From Erythrobacter sp. (lineage in GTDB: Bacteria > Pseudomonadota > Alphaproteobacteria > Sphingomonadales > Sphingomonadaceae): DNA of 64,000 bases. The stretch lies in contig JAMNXO010000001.1 in NCBI GenBank assembly GCA_023653115.1, forward strand, positions 124,001 through 188,000, in the 5' to 3' direction. Made by a program: the position numbers and the translations under genes. Below the pieces are notes generated by a model. The model was given only the letters and a program-made list of their open reading frames with translations. It was not told the origin of the DNA and ran no database searches. Shown here piece by piece: positions 18,203-27,033 of this stretch (the first letter of the stretch is position 1; each line of letters opens with the position of its first letter).

Positions 18203-19692
18203 GGCTGGCCTCCTGCTTCGGCAAGGCTCGCCAGCGCCTTGAGATCAAAGGCATCAAGGCAGAGCCGCATCCTTTCTGCCAGCGCGGCGGTTTCAGGGCT
18301 GACAGCGGCGAGCGCGTCTATCCGGGCCTCGATCGCGCGGACATGGCCGATCCGTACCAAACGGGCGATCTCGCCGAGGTGCGGCTGGGCTTCGGGGGCG
18401 AGCATCGCGGGTAGCGGCGCGCGGGCTGCGGTGCGCGGTGCAGCCTGTGGCCATTCAAGGGCAAGTTGTTCGCTGATCACATCGAGCAGCGTGGCAAAGG
18501 CGAAGGGCTTCGTCACAAAGGTATCATTGGCCGGCCCGTCGGGATGGGCCGGCCCTGAATCCGGCGCCTCACCCGAAAGCATCACGATCTTGAGCGCGGG
18601 GCCATGGCGGGCGCGCAGCGTGGCGGCGATATCCCACCCGCTCAGTCCCGGCATGGCGACATCCAGCAGCACCAGATCGGGCTGTGTCTCGGCCGCCAGC
18701 GCCAGCCCGGCCGCGCCGTCGGCCGCGGCAAGCACCTCGAACCCGCGTGCTTCGAGCAACCCGCGCAGGGCTTCGCGGTGGGCGGGATCATCGTCGATCA
18801 GCAACAGCCGGCGTGCGCGCCCGAGATAGAATTGCGCCCCTGTGCCATCGGGCAGATCGCTCGGCGGGGAGAGCGGCTGCGATAGCATCAGCTTGACGAT
18901 GAACCGCGAGCCTTCACCGGGCGTGCTCTCGACCCGCAGCTCGCCGCCCATGATATGCACCAGCGCCTGCGTGATCGCGAGGCCGAGGCCGATCCCGGCG
19001 CGTTCGGCCGAGGCGCCGCCGCCGCGCTCGAACGGCTGAAGGATGCGTTCGATATCAGCCGGCACGATGCCGATGCCGCTATCTGCGACGTCGAAGGTAG
19101 CCAGCTCGTTGCGGTAATGCACCTTGAGGCTGACAGTGCCCTGATCGGTGAATTTGATCGCGTTGGAGATGAGGTTGATCAGCACCTGCCGCAGCCGCTT
19201 GGGATCGGTGCGTACATATTCGGGCACAGTCGGCGGAAGCTCCAGCCGCAGCGCCAGCCCCTTCATCGCCGCCTGCGGTTCGAACATCGCGGTGATCTGT
19301 TCGAGAAAGGCGGGAAAGCGGATCGTGTCGCGCGCCAGCTTCAGCGAGCCGCTTTCGACCTGCGCGATATCGAGCAGCCCCTCGACCAGGTTGGTGAGAT
19401 GCTCGGCGCTGCGGCGGATCACCTTGCCCGCCTGCGCCGCATCGCGCGCCCCATCATTCCCGCCGCGTTCGAGCAGCTGGGCATAACCGTAGATGGCATT
19501 GAGCGGCGAGCGGATCTCGTGGCTGACGCTGGCAAGGAAGCGGGTCTTGGCCTCGTTGGCGGCCTCGGCAGCGTCTTTGGCGCGGGCGAGCGCGGCGCGC
19601 TCCTCCAGCAGCGCGGTAAGCGCATCGGCCGCAGCATCATCGCCGCGCGTGCGCAGGGAAGCCAGCAGCAGATCGAGCCCGGGCGCGTTCAC
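18199..19692 (-). CDS. Soluble hybrid histidine kinase
   Basis: 497 residues without membrane spans. A short helical N-terminus (1-50) leads straight into the phospho-acceptor His58 (ASVSHEIRSPLNAIYGYAQLL). The HATPase domain has an N box (LRQVLINLISNAIKF) and G boxes (VADSGIGIV, ERAGIGLGLAITQ). A receiver domain follows (RRLLLIDDDP, LVLLDVAMPGLSG) and then a C-terminal helical region of about 90 residues. No sensory domain is evident, so the signal is either a protein partner or sensed by the short N-terminus. It begins five bases after allophanate hydrolase, clearly within the same operon. Confidence 0.9.
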   Translation of the reverse strand: MNAPGLDLLLASLRTRGDDAAADALTALLEERAALARAKDAAEAANEAKTRFLASVSHEIRSPLNAIYGYAQLLERGGNDGARDAAQAGKVIRRSAEHLTNLVEGLLDIAQVESGSLKLARDTIRFPAFLEQITAMFEPQAAMKGLALRLELPPTVPEYVRTDPKRLRQVLINLISNAIKFTDQGTVSLKVHYRNELATFDVADSGIGIVPADIERILQPFERGGGASAERAGIGLGLAITQALVHIMGGELRVESTPGEGSRFIVKLMLSQPLSPPSDLPDGTGAQFYLGRARRLLLIDDDPAHREALRGLLEARGFEVLAAADGAAGLALAAETQPDLVLLDVAMPGLSGWDIAATLRARHGPALKIVMLSGEAPDSGPAHPDGPANDTFVTKPFAFATLLDVISEQLALEWPQAAPRTAARAPLPAMLAPEAQPHLGEIARLVRIGHVRAIEARIDALAAVSPETAALAERMRLCLDAFDLKALASLAEAGGQP

Positions 19693-19697
19693 GGCAC

Positions 19698-21464
19698 TTA
19701 CAGACCCCCGATATAGGCGCGCCAGCCGCCGAGATGGGTGATGTCTTCGGCGCCGGTGAGCGCGCGCGGCTCGGCCACGAAGCCTTTGACGCTGGTGCCA
19801 TCGGCGAGGGTCACGGTGCCGATGGCCAGCGGCGGCGGGACTTCGGCGACGAAGCTGCCGAATTCGGCGAGGCCCAGCTCGTAAACCTCAAGCGCAATCG
19901 CCGCCCCTTCGGTGCTGTGCACCAGCGCAGGCTTTGGCGGGACGGAATCCGCCATGGCATAAAGCCGGTAGGTCGGCGCGGTGGTGAAGGCACCAACGAA
20001 GGTCGCGTTGCGGCTGGTCAGCTGCCAGTGCAGCGGCATGCCTTCAAGATGCGCGCCGACAACGGCGAGTTTGATCGTGTCCATGTGGTCTCCGGTATCG
20101 AGCGGGGGCAGGGCAGGCAGGCAGGCTGCGTCGGTGTAGGCTTGCGCCAGATCGATCAGCGCAAGGTCGCTATGCGCCGGGCCGATCAGGGTAATGCCGA
20201 AGCCGGTGCCATTGGCGCGCATCCCCGCAGGCACCGCCACCGCGGCCATATCGAGCAGGTTCACGAAATTGGTGTAGCGCCCCAGATTGCTGTTGAGCGC
20301 GATCGGCGCAGCGGCGAGTTCGGCGACGCGGTAGGTTGTGCCGGTGGTGGGGAAGGCGAGCGCATCGACGCTATCCCACAAGGCCTCGGCCGTGCGGGCA
20401 AGATCGGCCAAGCGGTAAATGCCGTTCCACACTTCGACCGCGCTGATCTCCAGCCCCGGTTCGACAACGCTGCGCACAGTCGGATCGATGGCCTCGGGGT
20501 TGGTGCGCAGCAGGTGTTCGATGGCGGCGGTGCGCTCGGCCACCCACGGGCCGCCATAGAGCAGCTGCGCGGCCTCGAGCAGCGGGGTGATGTCGATCTC
20601 GATGAGCTCGGCATCCTGCGCCAATATGCCGAGCGCGCGGTCGTAGAGTTCCTCCGCCTGCAGATCGCCGAAGAACACGCGTTGGTCCGGGCGCGGCACG
20701 CCGATGCGCTTGCCGGTGATGGGCGCGTCTGCCAGCGGGCGCGAGAAGGGATCGGCGGCATCGAAACCTGCCACCACGCTATCGACCAGCCGCGCATCGG
20801 CGAGGGCATCGGTGAAGACGGTGATGCAGTCGATGCTGCGGCAGGCGGGAACGAGCCCGCGGGTGCTCCAGCGGCCCTTGCTGGGCTTGAGGCCGACAAG
20901 GTGATTGAACGCTGCCGGGACGCGCCCCGATCCGGCCGTGTCGGTGCCGAGTGCAAAGGCGACCAGCCCCGCCGCCACCGCCACCGCCGAGCCCGAGCTC
21001 GATCCGCCGCTGACATAGGCGAGATTGCTGGCGTTCCGCGGAATGCCATAGGGGCTGCGCACGCCCACAAGGCCGGTGGCGAACTGATCGAGATTGGTCT
21101 TGCCGACGCAGATTGCGCCTGCCGCCTCCAGCCGCTCGATCACGCCCGCCGATTGCTCCGGCTGATAGGCGAAGGCGGGGCAGGCGGCGGTGGTTTCGAG
21201 CCCTGCAACGTCGATATTGTCCTTGGCCGCATAGGGCACGCCTGCGAGCGGCAGGTGCTCGCCTGCGGCCACGCGTGCGTCGATCGCACGGGCGGCGGCG
21301 CGCAGCGCGTCGGGCGCGGCGCGGCTGATCCACACCTGCGGCTGCACCGCATCATAGGCGGCGAGCCGCGCCAGCGTTGCTTCCATCACGGCAAGCGCGC
21401 TGGTCTCGCCCGCCGTCACAGCGGCGGCGATGGCTCCGGCGGAGAGGCGTTCGGGCGCGGTCAT
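19698..21464 (-). CDS. atzF: Allophanate hydrolase
   Basis: Hydrolyses allophanate to ammonia and CO2. Residues 1-450 form an amidase-signature domain with the Ser-cisSer-Lys triad: Lys in YAAKDNIDVAG and the Gly/Ser-rich SGGSSSGSAVAVAAG followed by TDTAGSGRVPA. Residues about 465-588 form the separate C-terminal domain that AtzF uses for decarboxylation (KLAVVGAHLEGMPLHWQL, LYAMADSVPPKPALV). The product is 588 residues, close to known AtzF. The ATG overlaps the carboxylase stop by four bases. It is the last catalytic step encoded in the operon, before the kinase gene. Confidence 0.95.
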   Translation of the reverse strand: MTAPERLSAGAIAAAVTAGETSALAVMEATLARLAAYDAVQPQVWISRAAPDALRAAARAIDARVAAGEHLPLAGVPYAAKDNIDVAGLETTAACPAFAYQPEQSAGVIERLEAAGAICVGKTNLDQFATGLVGVRSPYGIPRNASNLAYVSGGSSSGSAVAVAAGLVAFALGTDTAGSGRVPAAFNHLVGLKPSKGRWSTRGLVPACRSIDCITVFTDALADARLVDSVVAGFDAADPFSRPLADAPITGKRIGVPRPDQRVFFGDLQAEELYDRALGILAQDAELIEIDITPLLEAAQLLYGGPWVAERTAAIEHLLRTNPEAIDPTVRSVVEPGLEISAVEVWNGIYRLADLARTAEALWDSVDALAFPTTGTTYRVAELAAAPIALNSNLGRYTNFVNLLDMAAVAVPAGMRANGTGFGITLIGPAHSDLALIDLAQAYTDAACLPALPPLDTGDHMDTIKLAVVGAHLEGMPLHWQLTSRNATFVGAFTTAPTYRLYAMADSVPPKPALVHSTEGAAIALEVYELGLAEFGSFVAEVPPPLAIGTVTLADGTSVKGFVAEPRALTGAEDITHLGGWRAYIGGL

Positions 21465-24400
21465 GAGGCTCTCCGCAAGGCCAGCATCGGGGTGCCGGGC
21501 TGGAGCGACTGGCGCTCGGTGATGTATAGTGCGGCGATGGTCCCGCTGGCCGGGCTTTCTAGCGGACATTCCATCTTCATCGCCTCGATCACCGCGATCA
21601 CATCGCCAGCTTCAACCGTGTCTCCGGGGGCGACCAGCAGCTTCCACACGCTCCCGCCGAACGGGGCTTCGATCAGCTCTGCGCCCTCGGGCACCTCGAT
21701 GGCTGCCGCCTCGCTGCCGGGGATGTCTTCCGCGAGCAGATCGGTGACGCGGTCAAATTCGCCCGAGGCCTGCCATGCGGCATGCTCGGCATCGAAGGCG
21801 GCCTGCCGCGTGGTCTCGAAGGCGGCGATGCTTTCCGCATTGCCTGCAAGGAAGGCGCGGTAATCGGCGAGGCGGAAGGTGCTCTCCTCGATCCTTATCG
21901 CGCGGCGACCGGCGGGAAAATCGCGCCGCCATTCGGCCAGTTCCTCGGCCGAGACGGGGAAGAAGCGGATTTGGTCGAAGAACCGCAGCAGCCATGGCTT
22001 GCCATCCACGAACACGTCGGTCTGGCCCACCCCTGAATGACGGTATGTGTTCCACACCTGGATGGTGCGCCCGAACAGCTGATAACCGCCCGGGCCTTCC
22101 ATGCCGTAGATGCACATATAGGCCCCGCCGATGCCGACCACATTGGGCGGGGTCCAGGTGCGGGCGGGGTTGTATTTGGTGGTGACGAGCCGATGGCGCG
22201 GATCGACCGGGGTGGCGACCGGCGCGCCGAGATAGACGTCGCCCAAGCCCAGCACGAGATAGCTTGCATCGAAAATCAGGTCTTCCACCGCCGCGGCGTC
22301 GGGCAGCCCGTTGATGCGGCGGATGAACTCGATATTGTCCGGACACCACGGCGCATCGTCGCGCACGGCGCCCATGTATTTTTCGATCGTCTCGGTGATC
22401 GCCGGATCGCGCCAGCTCAGCGGCAGGTGGACGATGCGCGAGGGAATCGAGAAATCATCGAGCTCCCCCATCGCTTCCTCGGCGGCGATCAGCGCCGCGA
22501 GCGCACGGGGCTGATCGAGCACGCGCCCATCAAAGTGCAGTTGCAGCGAGCGGATGCCCGGGGTGATGTCGATCACACCCGGAAGGGCCGCGTCCTCCAG
22601 CGCGCGCATCAGCGCATGGACACGGATACGCAGCTCGATATCGAGCACGATGTCGCCATATTCGACGAGGATGTTGCGATCCCCCTGCTGGCGATAGGAG
22701 GTGCGCGGACGCGCGCCCGAGGCGGGGATCTCGGCAAGGATCGGCGAAAGGGTGGCGATGGCGTGTGCTGGTGTCGGTGCGGGCGGCGCGCCGAGCGGGG
22801 CGGCGTCGGCGGCCATCGCCTCGGCAATGCTGACCGGCACGAAACGCACACGGTCATCCGGGACGAGCTGGCCGATCTTCCAGCGGTCGGCTGCGATCAC
22901 GGTGAAAGGACACACGAAGCCGCCCAGCGAGGGTCCGTCCGGCCCCAGAATAATCGGCATATCGCCGGTGAAATCCACCGCGCCGATGGCGTAGGGATTG
23001 TCGTGGATGTTGGAGGGATGCAGCCCTGCCTCGCCCCCGTCACGCCGCGCCCATTCTGGCTTGGGGCCGACGAGGCGCACGCCGGTGCGGTTGGAGTTGT
23101 AATGCACCTGCCATTCCGCCTCGAGGAAGCGGTCGATATCGCCAGAGGTGAAGAAATCCGGCGCGCCGTGCGGGCCGTAGAGCACGCGCATATCCCAGGT
23201 CTTGCCGAGCTGCGGCAGCGTGGCAGCGGCAAGCGGCGCGGCCACCTCGCCCGCACCCAGATGCAGCACATCGCCCGCCACCAGCGGGCGCGCGGCATGG
23301 CCGCCGAACTGGCCGAGCGTGAAGGTCGCAAGGCTTCCGAGATAGGCAGGAATATCGAGCCCGCCGGCAAACAGGATGTAACCGCGCAGACCCGCGCCGG
23401 TCACCCGGCCGAGCGCCAGCGTCTGCCCGGCAGCGATGGTAACAGGCTCACCCATCGCCACAGGCTCACCATCAAGCGTCGCTCCGAAATCCGCACCGGT
23501 CAGGCAGATGCGCGCAGGGGCCTCGAACAGCAGGGTCGGGCCGCTGGCGGTGACTTCGAGGCCCGCTGTGCCTTCGGGATTGCCGAGCAACAGGTTGCCG
23601 AGCCGCAAGCTGCGATCATCCATCGGCCCTGACGGCGGCACGCCCACATCCCACAGCCCCAGCCGTCCGGGCCAGTCCTGCACTGTGGTCGACGTGCCGC
23701 CCGAGATCACGCGGATGCTCGCAGGGGAATGCGCCACGCTGTCGAGCAACCGTGTGCTGACCGCGCCGCTGGTGAAGCCCTCTTCGCGCAGCACATCGCG
23801 CAGCCAGCGTAGATTGGTCTCGATCCCGTCGATTCGGCTTGCGGCCAGCGCGGTCTGCATCGCCGCAATCGCTCCGTCGCGGGTGGCAGCATGGGTGATC
23901 AGCTTGGCGAGCATCGGATCATACCACGCGCTCACCTGCGTGCCGGCCATCACCCACGTCTCGGCGCGGATGTTGGCGGGGAACACGACATTGGTGAGCG
24001 TGCCGGTGGTGGGGCGGTAATCGAGTGCAGGATCCTCGGCATAGAGCCGCACCTGCACCGCATGGCCCTTGGGAGTAGGGGCAGGCGCATCCAAGAAGGC
24101 GAAATCACCCGCTGCGCCGCGGATCATCCACTCGACCAGATCGATCCCCATCACCTCCTCGGTGACCCCGTGTTCGACCTGAAGCCGGGTGTTCATTTCG
24201 AGGAAGAAGAAGTCGTCCCGCGCCGCGTCGTAGAGGAACTCAACTGTGCCGGCGGAAAGATAGCCCGCTGCCTCGCCCAGCCGGACCGCTGCTGCGATCA
24301 GCTCGGCGCGCTTGGCCTCGCTGAGGCAGGGTGCAGGGGCTTCCTCGACCACCTTCTGGTTGCGCCGCTGGAGCGAACAGTCGCGCTCGCCCAGCGCCAT

Positions 24401-25063
24401 GACGCGGCCCATGCCGTCGCCGAAGATCTGCACCTCAATGTGCCGAGCGCGGGCGATGTAGCGTTCGAGGAAGACGCCCGCATCGCCGAAGCTGGCCTCG
24501 CCCTGCCGCACCACGGTGGCAAAGCCTTCGCGCAAGCTCGCTTCATCGGCGCAGATGCGCATCCCGATCCCGCCGCCGCCTGCCGTCGCCTTGAGCATCA
24601 CCGGATAGCCGATCCGTGCGGCGGCCTCGGCGGCCTCGTTCTCATCGGTGAGCAGCCCTGTGCCCGGCGCAAGCGGAAGATCATGCGCCGCGGCCAGCGC
24701 GCGGGCGGAGTGCTTCAATCCGAAGGTGCGGATATTCTCCGGCGTCGGGCCGATAAAGGCGATGCCGGCAGCAGCGCAGGCTTCCGCAAACTCGGCGTTC
24801 TCGGCGAGGAAGCCATAGCCCGGATGGATCGCGCCCGCGCCCGTCGCCTTGGCCGCCGCAAGGATCGCCGCCACATCGAGATAGCTTTGCGCAGCCGGGG
24901 CCGGGCCGATGCACACCGCCTTGTCGGCGGCGCTGACATGGAGCGAATCCGCGTCCGCCTCGGAATAGACTGCGACCGACGTCAGCCCCATCCGCTTGCA
25001 GGTGCGGATAATCCGGGTGGCAATCGCGCCCCGGTTGGCAACCAGGACCGTATCGAAACTCAT
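21461..25063 (-). CDS. Urea/guanidine carboxylase (biotin-dependent)
   Basis: 1200-residue multidomain carboxylase. The biotin carboxylase domain (1-450) has ATP-grasp motifs (MLKATAGGGGIGMR, FLEMNTRLQVEHGVTEEV). A KipA/AHS2-like domain comes next (VISGGTSTTVQDWPGRLG), then a KipI/AHS1-like domain (DRNILVEYGDIVLDIELR) and a C-terminal biotinyl domain with Lys1163 in EAMKMECPL. This is the full urea amidolyase carboxylase half. In clusters that also carry two DUF1989 genes, such enzymes have been shown to prefer guanidine over urea. I favour guanidine carboxylase on that context, but I have not identified specificity residues. It overlaps both neighbours by four bases. Confidence 0.92.
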   Translation of the reverse strand: MSFDTVLVANRGAIATRIIRTCKRMGLTSVAVYSEADADSLHVSAADKAVCIGPAPAAQSYLDVAAILAAAKATGAGAIHPGYGFLAENAEFAEACAAAGIAFIGPTPENIRTFGLKHSARALAAAHDLPLAPGTGLLTDENEAAEAAARIGYPVMLKATAGGGGIGMRICADEASLREGFATVVRQGEASFGDAGVFLERYIARARHIEVQIFGDGMGRVMALGERDCSLQRRNQKVVEEAPAPCLSEAKRAELIAAAVRLGEAAGYLSAGTVEFLYDAARDDFFFLEMNTRLQVEHGVTEEVMGIDLVEWMIRGAAGDFAFLDAPAPTPKGHAVQVRLYAEDPALDYRPTTGTLTNVVFPANIRAETWVMAGTQVSAWYDPMLAKLITHAATRDGAIAAMQTALAASRIDGIETNLRWLRDVLREEGFTSGAVSTRLLDSVAHSPASIRVISGGTSTTVQDWPGRLGLWDVGVPPSGPMDDRSLRLGNLLLGNPEGTAGLEVTASGPTLLFEAPARICLTGADFGATLDGEPVAMGEPVTIAAGQTLALGRVTGAGLRGYILFAGGLDIPAYLGSLATFTLGQFGGHAARPLVAGDVLHLGAGEVAAPLAAATLPQLGKTWDMRVLYGPHGAPDFFTSGDIDRFLEAEWQVHYNSNRTGVRLVGPKPEWARRDGGEAGLHPSNIHDNPYAIGAVDFTGDMPIILGPDGPSLGGFVCPFTVIAADRWKIGQLVPDDRVRFVPVSIAEAMAADAAPLGAPPAPTPAHAIATLSPILAEIPASGARPRTSYRQQGDRNILVEYGDIVLDIELRIRVHALMRALEDAALPGVIDITPGIRSLQLHFDGRVLDQPRALAALIAAEEAMGELDDFSIPSRIVHLPLSWRDPAITETIEKYMGAVRDDAPWCPDNIEFIRRINGLPDAAAVEDLIFDASYLVLGLGDVYLGAPVATPVDPRHRLVTTKYNPARTWTPPNVVGIGGAYMCIYGMEGPGGYQLFGRTIQVWNTYRHSGVGQTDVFVDGKPWLLRFFDQIRFFPVSAEELAEWRRDFPAGRRAIRIEESTFRLADYRAFLAGNAESIAAFETTRQAAFDAEHAAWQASGEFDRVTDLLAEDIPGSEAAAIEVPEGAELIEAPFGGSVWKLLVAPGDTVEAGDVIAVIEAMKMECPLESPASGTIAALYITERQSLQPGTPMLALRRAS

Positions 25064-25695
25064 GCGGCGACGATCATGCGCACAGGCGTGGGATTGAAGG
25101 CGTTGCAGGGATTGTTGATCTGCGGGCAGTTGGAGACAACCACGATCACATCCATCTCGGCGCGCAGATCGACCGTCAGGCCAGGGGCGGAAATGCCGTC
25201 AACAATTCCGAGTGTGCCATCCTCTTCCACCGGCACATTCATGAAGAAGTTGATGTTCGAAACGATATCGCGCTTGCCGCGCCCCTCGGTGAGGTTGGCT
25301 TCGAGGAAATTGTCGACACAGGCGTGCTGCGCCTTGGTGTGATGGCCGTATCGCAATGTATTGGATTCGCACGAACAGGCCCCGCCGATCGTGTCGTGAT
25401 ATTCGACCGCGCTGGCGGCGATGGTCATCATCGGACGGCCCTCGTTCGACAGCAGTACGGTGCCGGTTTTGAGGAACAGGTTGCCTTGCGCAGCGACCGT
25501 GTCCTGCGCCGAGTAGCGTTCGGCATCGTCAGCGGCAGAATAGATCAGGAAGTCGACCGCCTGATTGCCTTCGACATCGACGATGCGCAGCGTCTGGCCC
25601 GCCGCGACATGGTGCAGCCAGGGCGCGCGGGCGGGGACGATCACGTCGTGGATGATGGAGCCGGAAAGGCCGGAGAGGGCCGGGTCGTCGGTCAT
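25060..25695 (-). CDS. DUF1989 protein (urea carboxylase-associated; carboxyguanidine deiminase subunit)
   Basis: 211 residues of the DUF1989/UAAP family. Conserved features visible are the central VDFLIYSAADDAERYSAQDT, the Cys-rich GGACSCESNTLRYG and the C-terminal DVIVVVSNCPQINNPCN. Two paralogous DUF1989 proteins encoded beside such carboxylases form a heteromeric deiminase (CgdA/CgdB) that turns carboxyguanidine into allophanate; the function is inferred from that family and context. The start is the ATG before TDDPALSG. The stop overlaps the carboxylase start by four bases, and the other paralogue ends 22 bases upstream. Confidence 0.87.
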   Translation of the reverse strand: MTDDPALSGLSGSIIHDVIVPARAPWLHHVAAGQTLRIVDVEGNQAVDFLIYSAADDAERYSAQDTVAAQGNLFLKTGTVLLSNEGRPMMTIAASAVEYHDTIGGACSCESNTLRYGHHTKAQHACVDNFLEANLTEGRGKRDIVSNINFFMNVPVEEDGTLGIVDGISAPGLTVDLRAEMDVIVVVSNCPQINNPCNAFNPTPVRMIVAA

Positions 25696-25717
25696 GTTAT
25701 ACCTTGGCTGCAAGGGG

Positions 25718-26542
25718 TTAGCGGCGATAGTAGTCCTCGACATTGAGGAAGGCGCGCAGCCCCTCGGGGCTGGCGTTGCGCGTGGGATCATTGTCGGCAG
25801 TCACCGGCCCGCGCCAAGCAGTGACGCGCAGGGGCGTAGAGTGCCAGTCGGGGCGCGGGTCGCGGACATGGGGGCAGTTGGCGATCACCACGATCACCTC
25901 CATCTCGGCCCGCAGGATCACGCTGCGGCCCGGTGCAAAGGGGCCGACAACCGGCGTGATCGTGCCATCTGCCTCGATCCGGGTGCCCTTGAACAGGTTG
26001 ACGCAAGGGTGGACATCGCGGCGGGTCAGCCCGTGCTTGGCCGCGCCGAGGATCAGCCGGTCGCGCCCGTTGGGGTAGGCGCCGGAATTGCGCCCCTCAC
26101 CATATTTCGCGGTATTGGTGGCGGCATTGGAGGTGCCGCAGAAGGTGTCGTGGGTTTCGGCATCGTCGGCGATGATGCTCGCCAGCACGCGGCCCATGTC
26201 CGACAGCAGCAGCTTCCCCGCGCCGAGATAGGCGTTCCACTGCACCTTCACCGTGTCGGCCACATTCAGCCGCTCGGTCGGCATTTCGGCGTTGAAGATG
26301 TTGAGGCTGGCGCACGCATCGCCCGCGGTGTCGATCAGCCGCAACCGGGTGCCGCGCGCAATCCGGCGCGAGGCATAGCCGCCGGGCGCAAGCGTCTCTT
26401 CCCACACCAGATCGGCAGGGGTGACGCCGCCGGGAAGATCATCGGCCACAGGGGGCAGGACCGGCATCGTCTCGACCCGCGTGCCGCCTTGCGCGCGGGC
26501 ATGATCGCGTGCGGCCTTCGGATCGGCAAGATTCGCGCTCAT
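25718..26542 (-). CDS. DUF1989 protein, larger paralogue (carboxyguanidine deiminase subunit)
   Basis: 274 residues, about 60 longer than its neighbour through an N-terminal extension (ARDHARAQGGTRVETMPVLPP) and a C-terminal tail. Family motifs are clear: GDACASLNIFNAEMPTERLN, FCGTSNAATNTAKYGEG, HPCVNLFKG and MEVIVVIANCPHVRDPR, the Cys/His content fitting a metal site. Pairing of a long and a short DUF1989 protein is the standard arrangement for the two deiminase subunits. The start ATG overlaps the stop of the NikR-like gene by four bases. Confidence 0.87.
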   Translation of the reverse strand: MSANLADPKAARDHARAQGGTRVETMPVLPPVADDLPGGVTPADLVWEETLAPGGYASRRIARGTRLRLIDTAGDACASLNIFNAEMPTERLNVADTVKVQWNAYLGAGKLLLSDMGRVLASIIADDAETHDTFCGTSNAATNTAKYGEGRNSGAYPNGRDRLILGAAKHGLTRRDVHPCVNLFKGTRIEADGTITPVVGPFAPGRSVILRAEMEVIVVIANCPHVRDPRPDWHSTPLRVTAWRGPVTADNDPTRNASPEGLRAFLNVEDYYRR

Positions 26543-27021
26543 TCGGCGGCCTCCTGTCCGGCGGCAGGCGCGCCACCTTCCTGTTCGTAGAGCGGCGGCA
26601 ACAGCGCCGTCGTGGTGACGAGCTGCAATTGCTGCACGCCGCGGATCTTGCGCAGTGCATCGCACAGCTGCTTGAGCCGCACGGCGGGGCCCTGCACGAG
26701 CAGCACTTCGAGCGACTGATCCTGCTCAAGGAACACGTGCTGCGAGGAGATCACCTCCTTGAGATAATCGCTCTGGGTTTCGGCCAGTTGCTGGCGCACC
26801 CGTCCGCCGCCACCCGCGTAAACGATGGTGATGGTGCCAGCGAGCATATCTTCCGGACGAGTGAGGGCCTCATGCTCGGCTAGCGCATGGCGGATCAGCT
26901 CGGCGATCAGCTGCGAGCGCGAGGGCAGGCCGCGTTCCTCGACCATCACATCGAGCTGGCGGAACAGCTCGGCCGGGAGGCTCATCGACAGGCGGGCGAG
27001 GCGGGAGGGCTCGGAGTTCAT
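26539..27021 (-). CDS. NikR-like ribbon-helix-helix regulator lacking most nickel ligands
   Basis: 160 residues. Residues 7-50 form a CopG/Arc ribbon-helix-helix (RLARLSMSLPAELFRQLD, then SRSQLIAELIRHAL). Residues about 60-140 align with the tetrameric NikR metal-binding ACT domain (TITIVYAG, SSQHVFLEQDQSLEVLLVQG, IRGVQQLQLV). From remembered E. coli NikR, the nickel ligands His76, His87, His89 and Cys95 correspond here to Tyr86, His95, Phe97 and Ser103, so three of four are gone. A 20-residue acidic/Ala-rich tail is extra. The gene sits mid-operon with an inverted repeat just upstream; I infer a pathway-specific repressor with a non-nickel effector. Confidence 0.85.
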   Translation of the reverse strand: MNSEPSRLARLSMSLPAELFRQLDVMVEERGLPSRSQLIAELIRHALAEHEALTRPEDMLAGTITIVYAGGGGRVRQQLAETQSDYLKEVISSQHVFLEQDQSLEVLLVQGPAVRLKQLCDALRKIRGVQQLQLVTTTALLPPLYEQEGGAPAAGQEAAE

Positions 27022-27033
27022 GGGGTGCCCATC

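Noticed and set aside
19734..21863. Roughly 700-codon plus-strand frame opposite allophanate hydrolase
   Set aside because: The minus strand encodes a complete amidase-signature enzyme; the plus-strand translation is low-complexity Arg/Gly/Ala with no motif.
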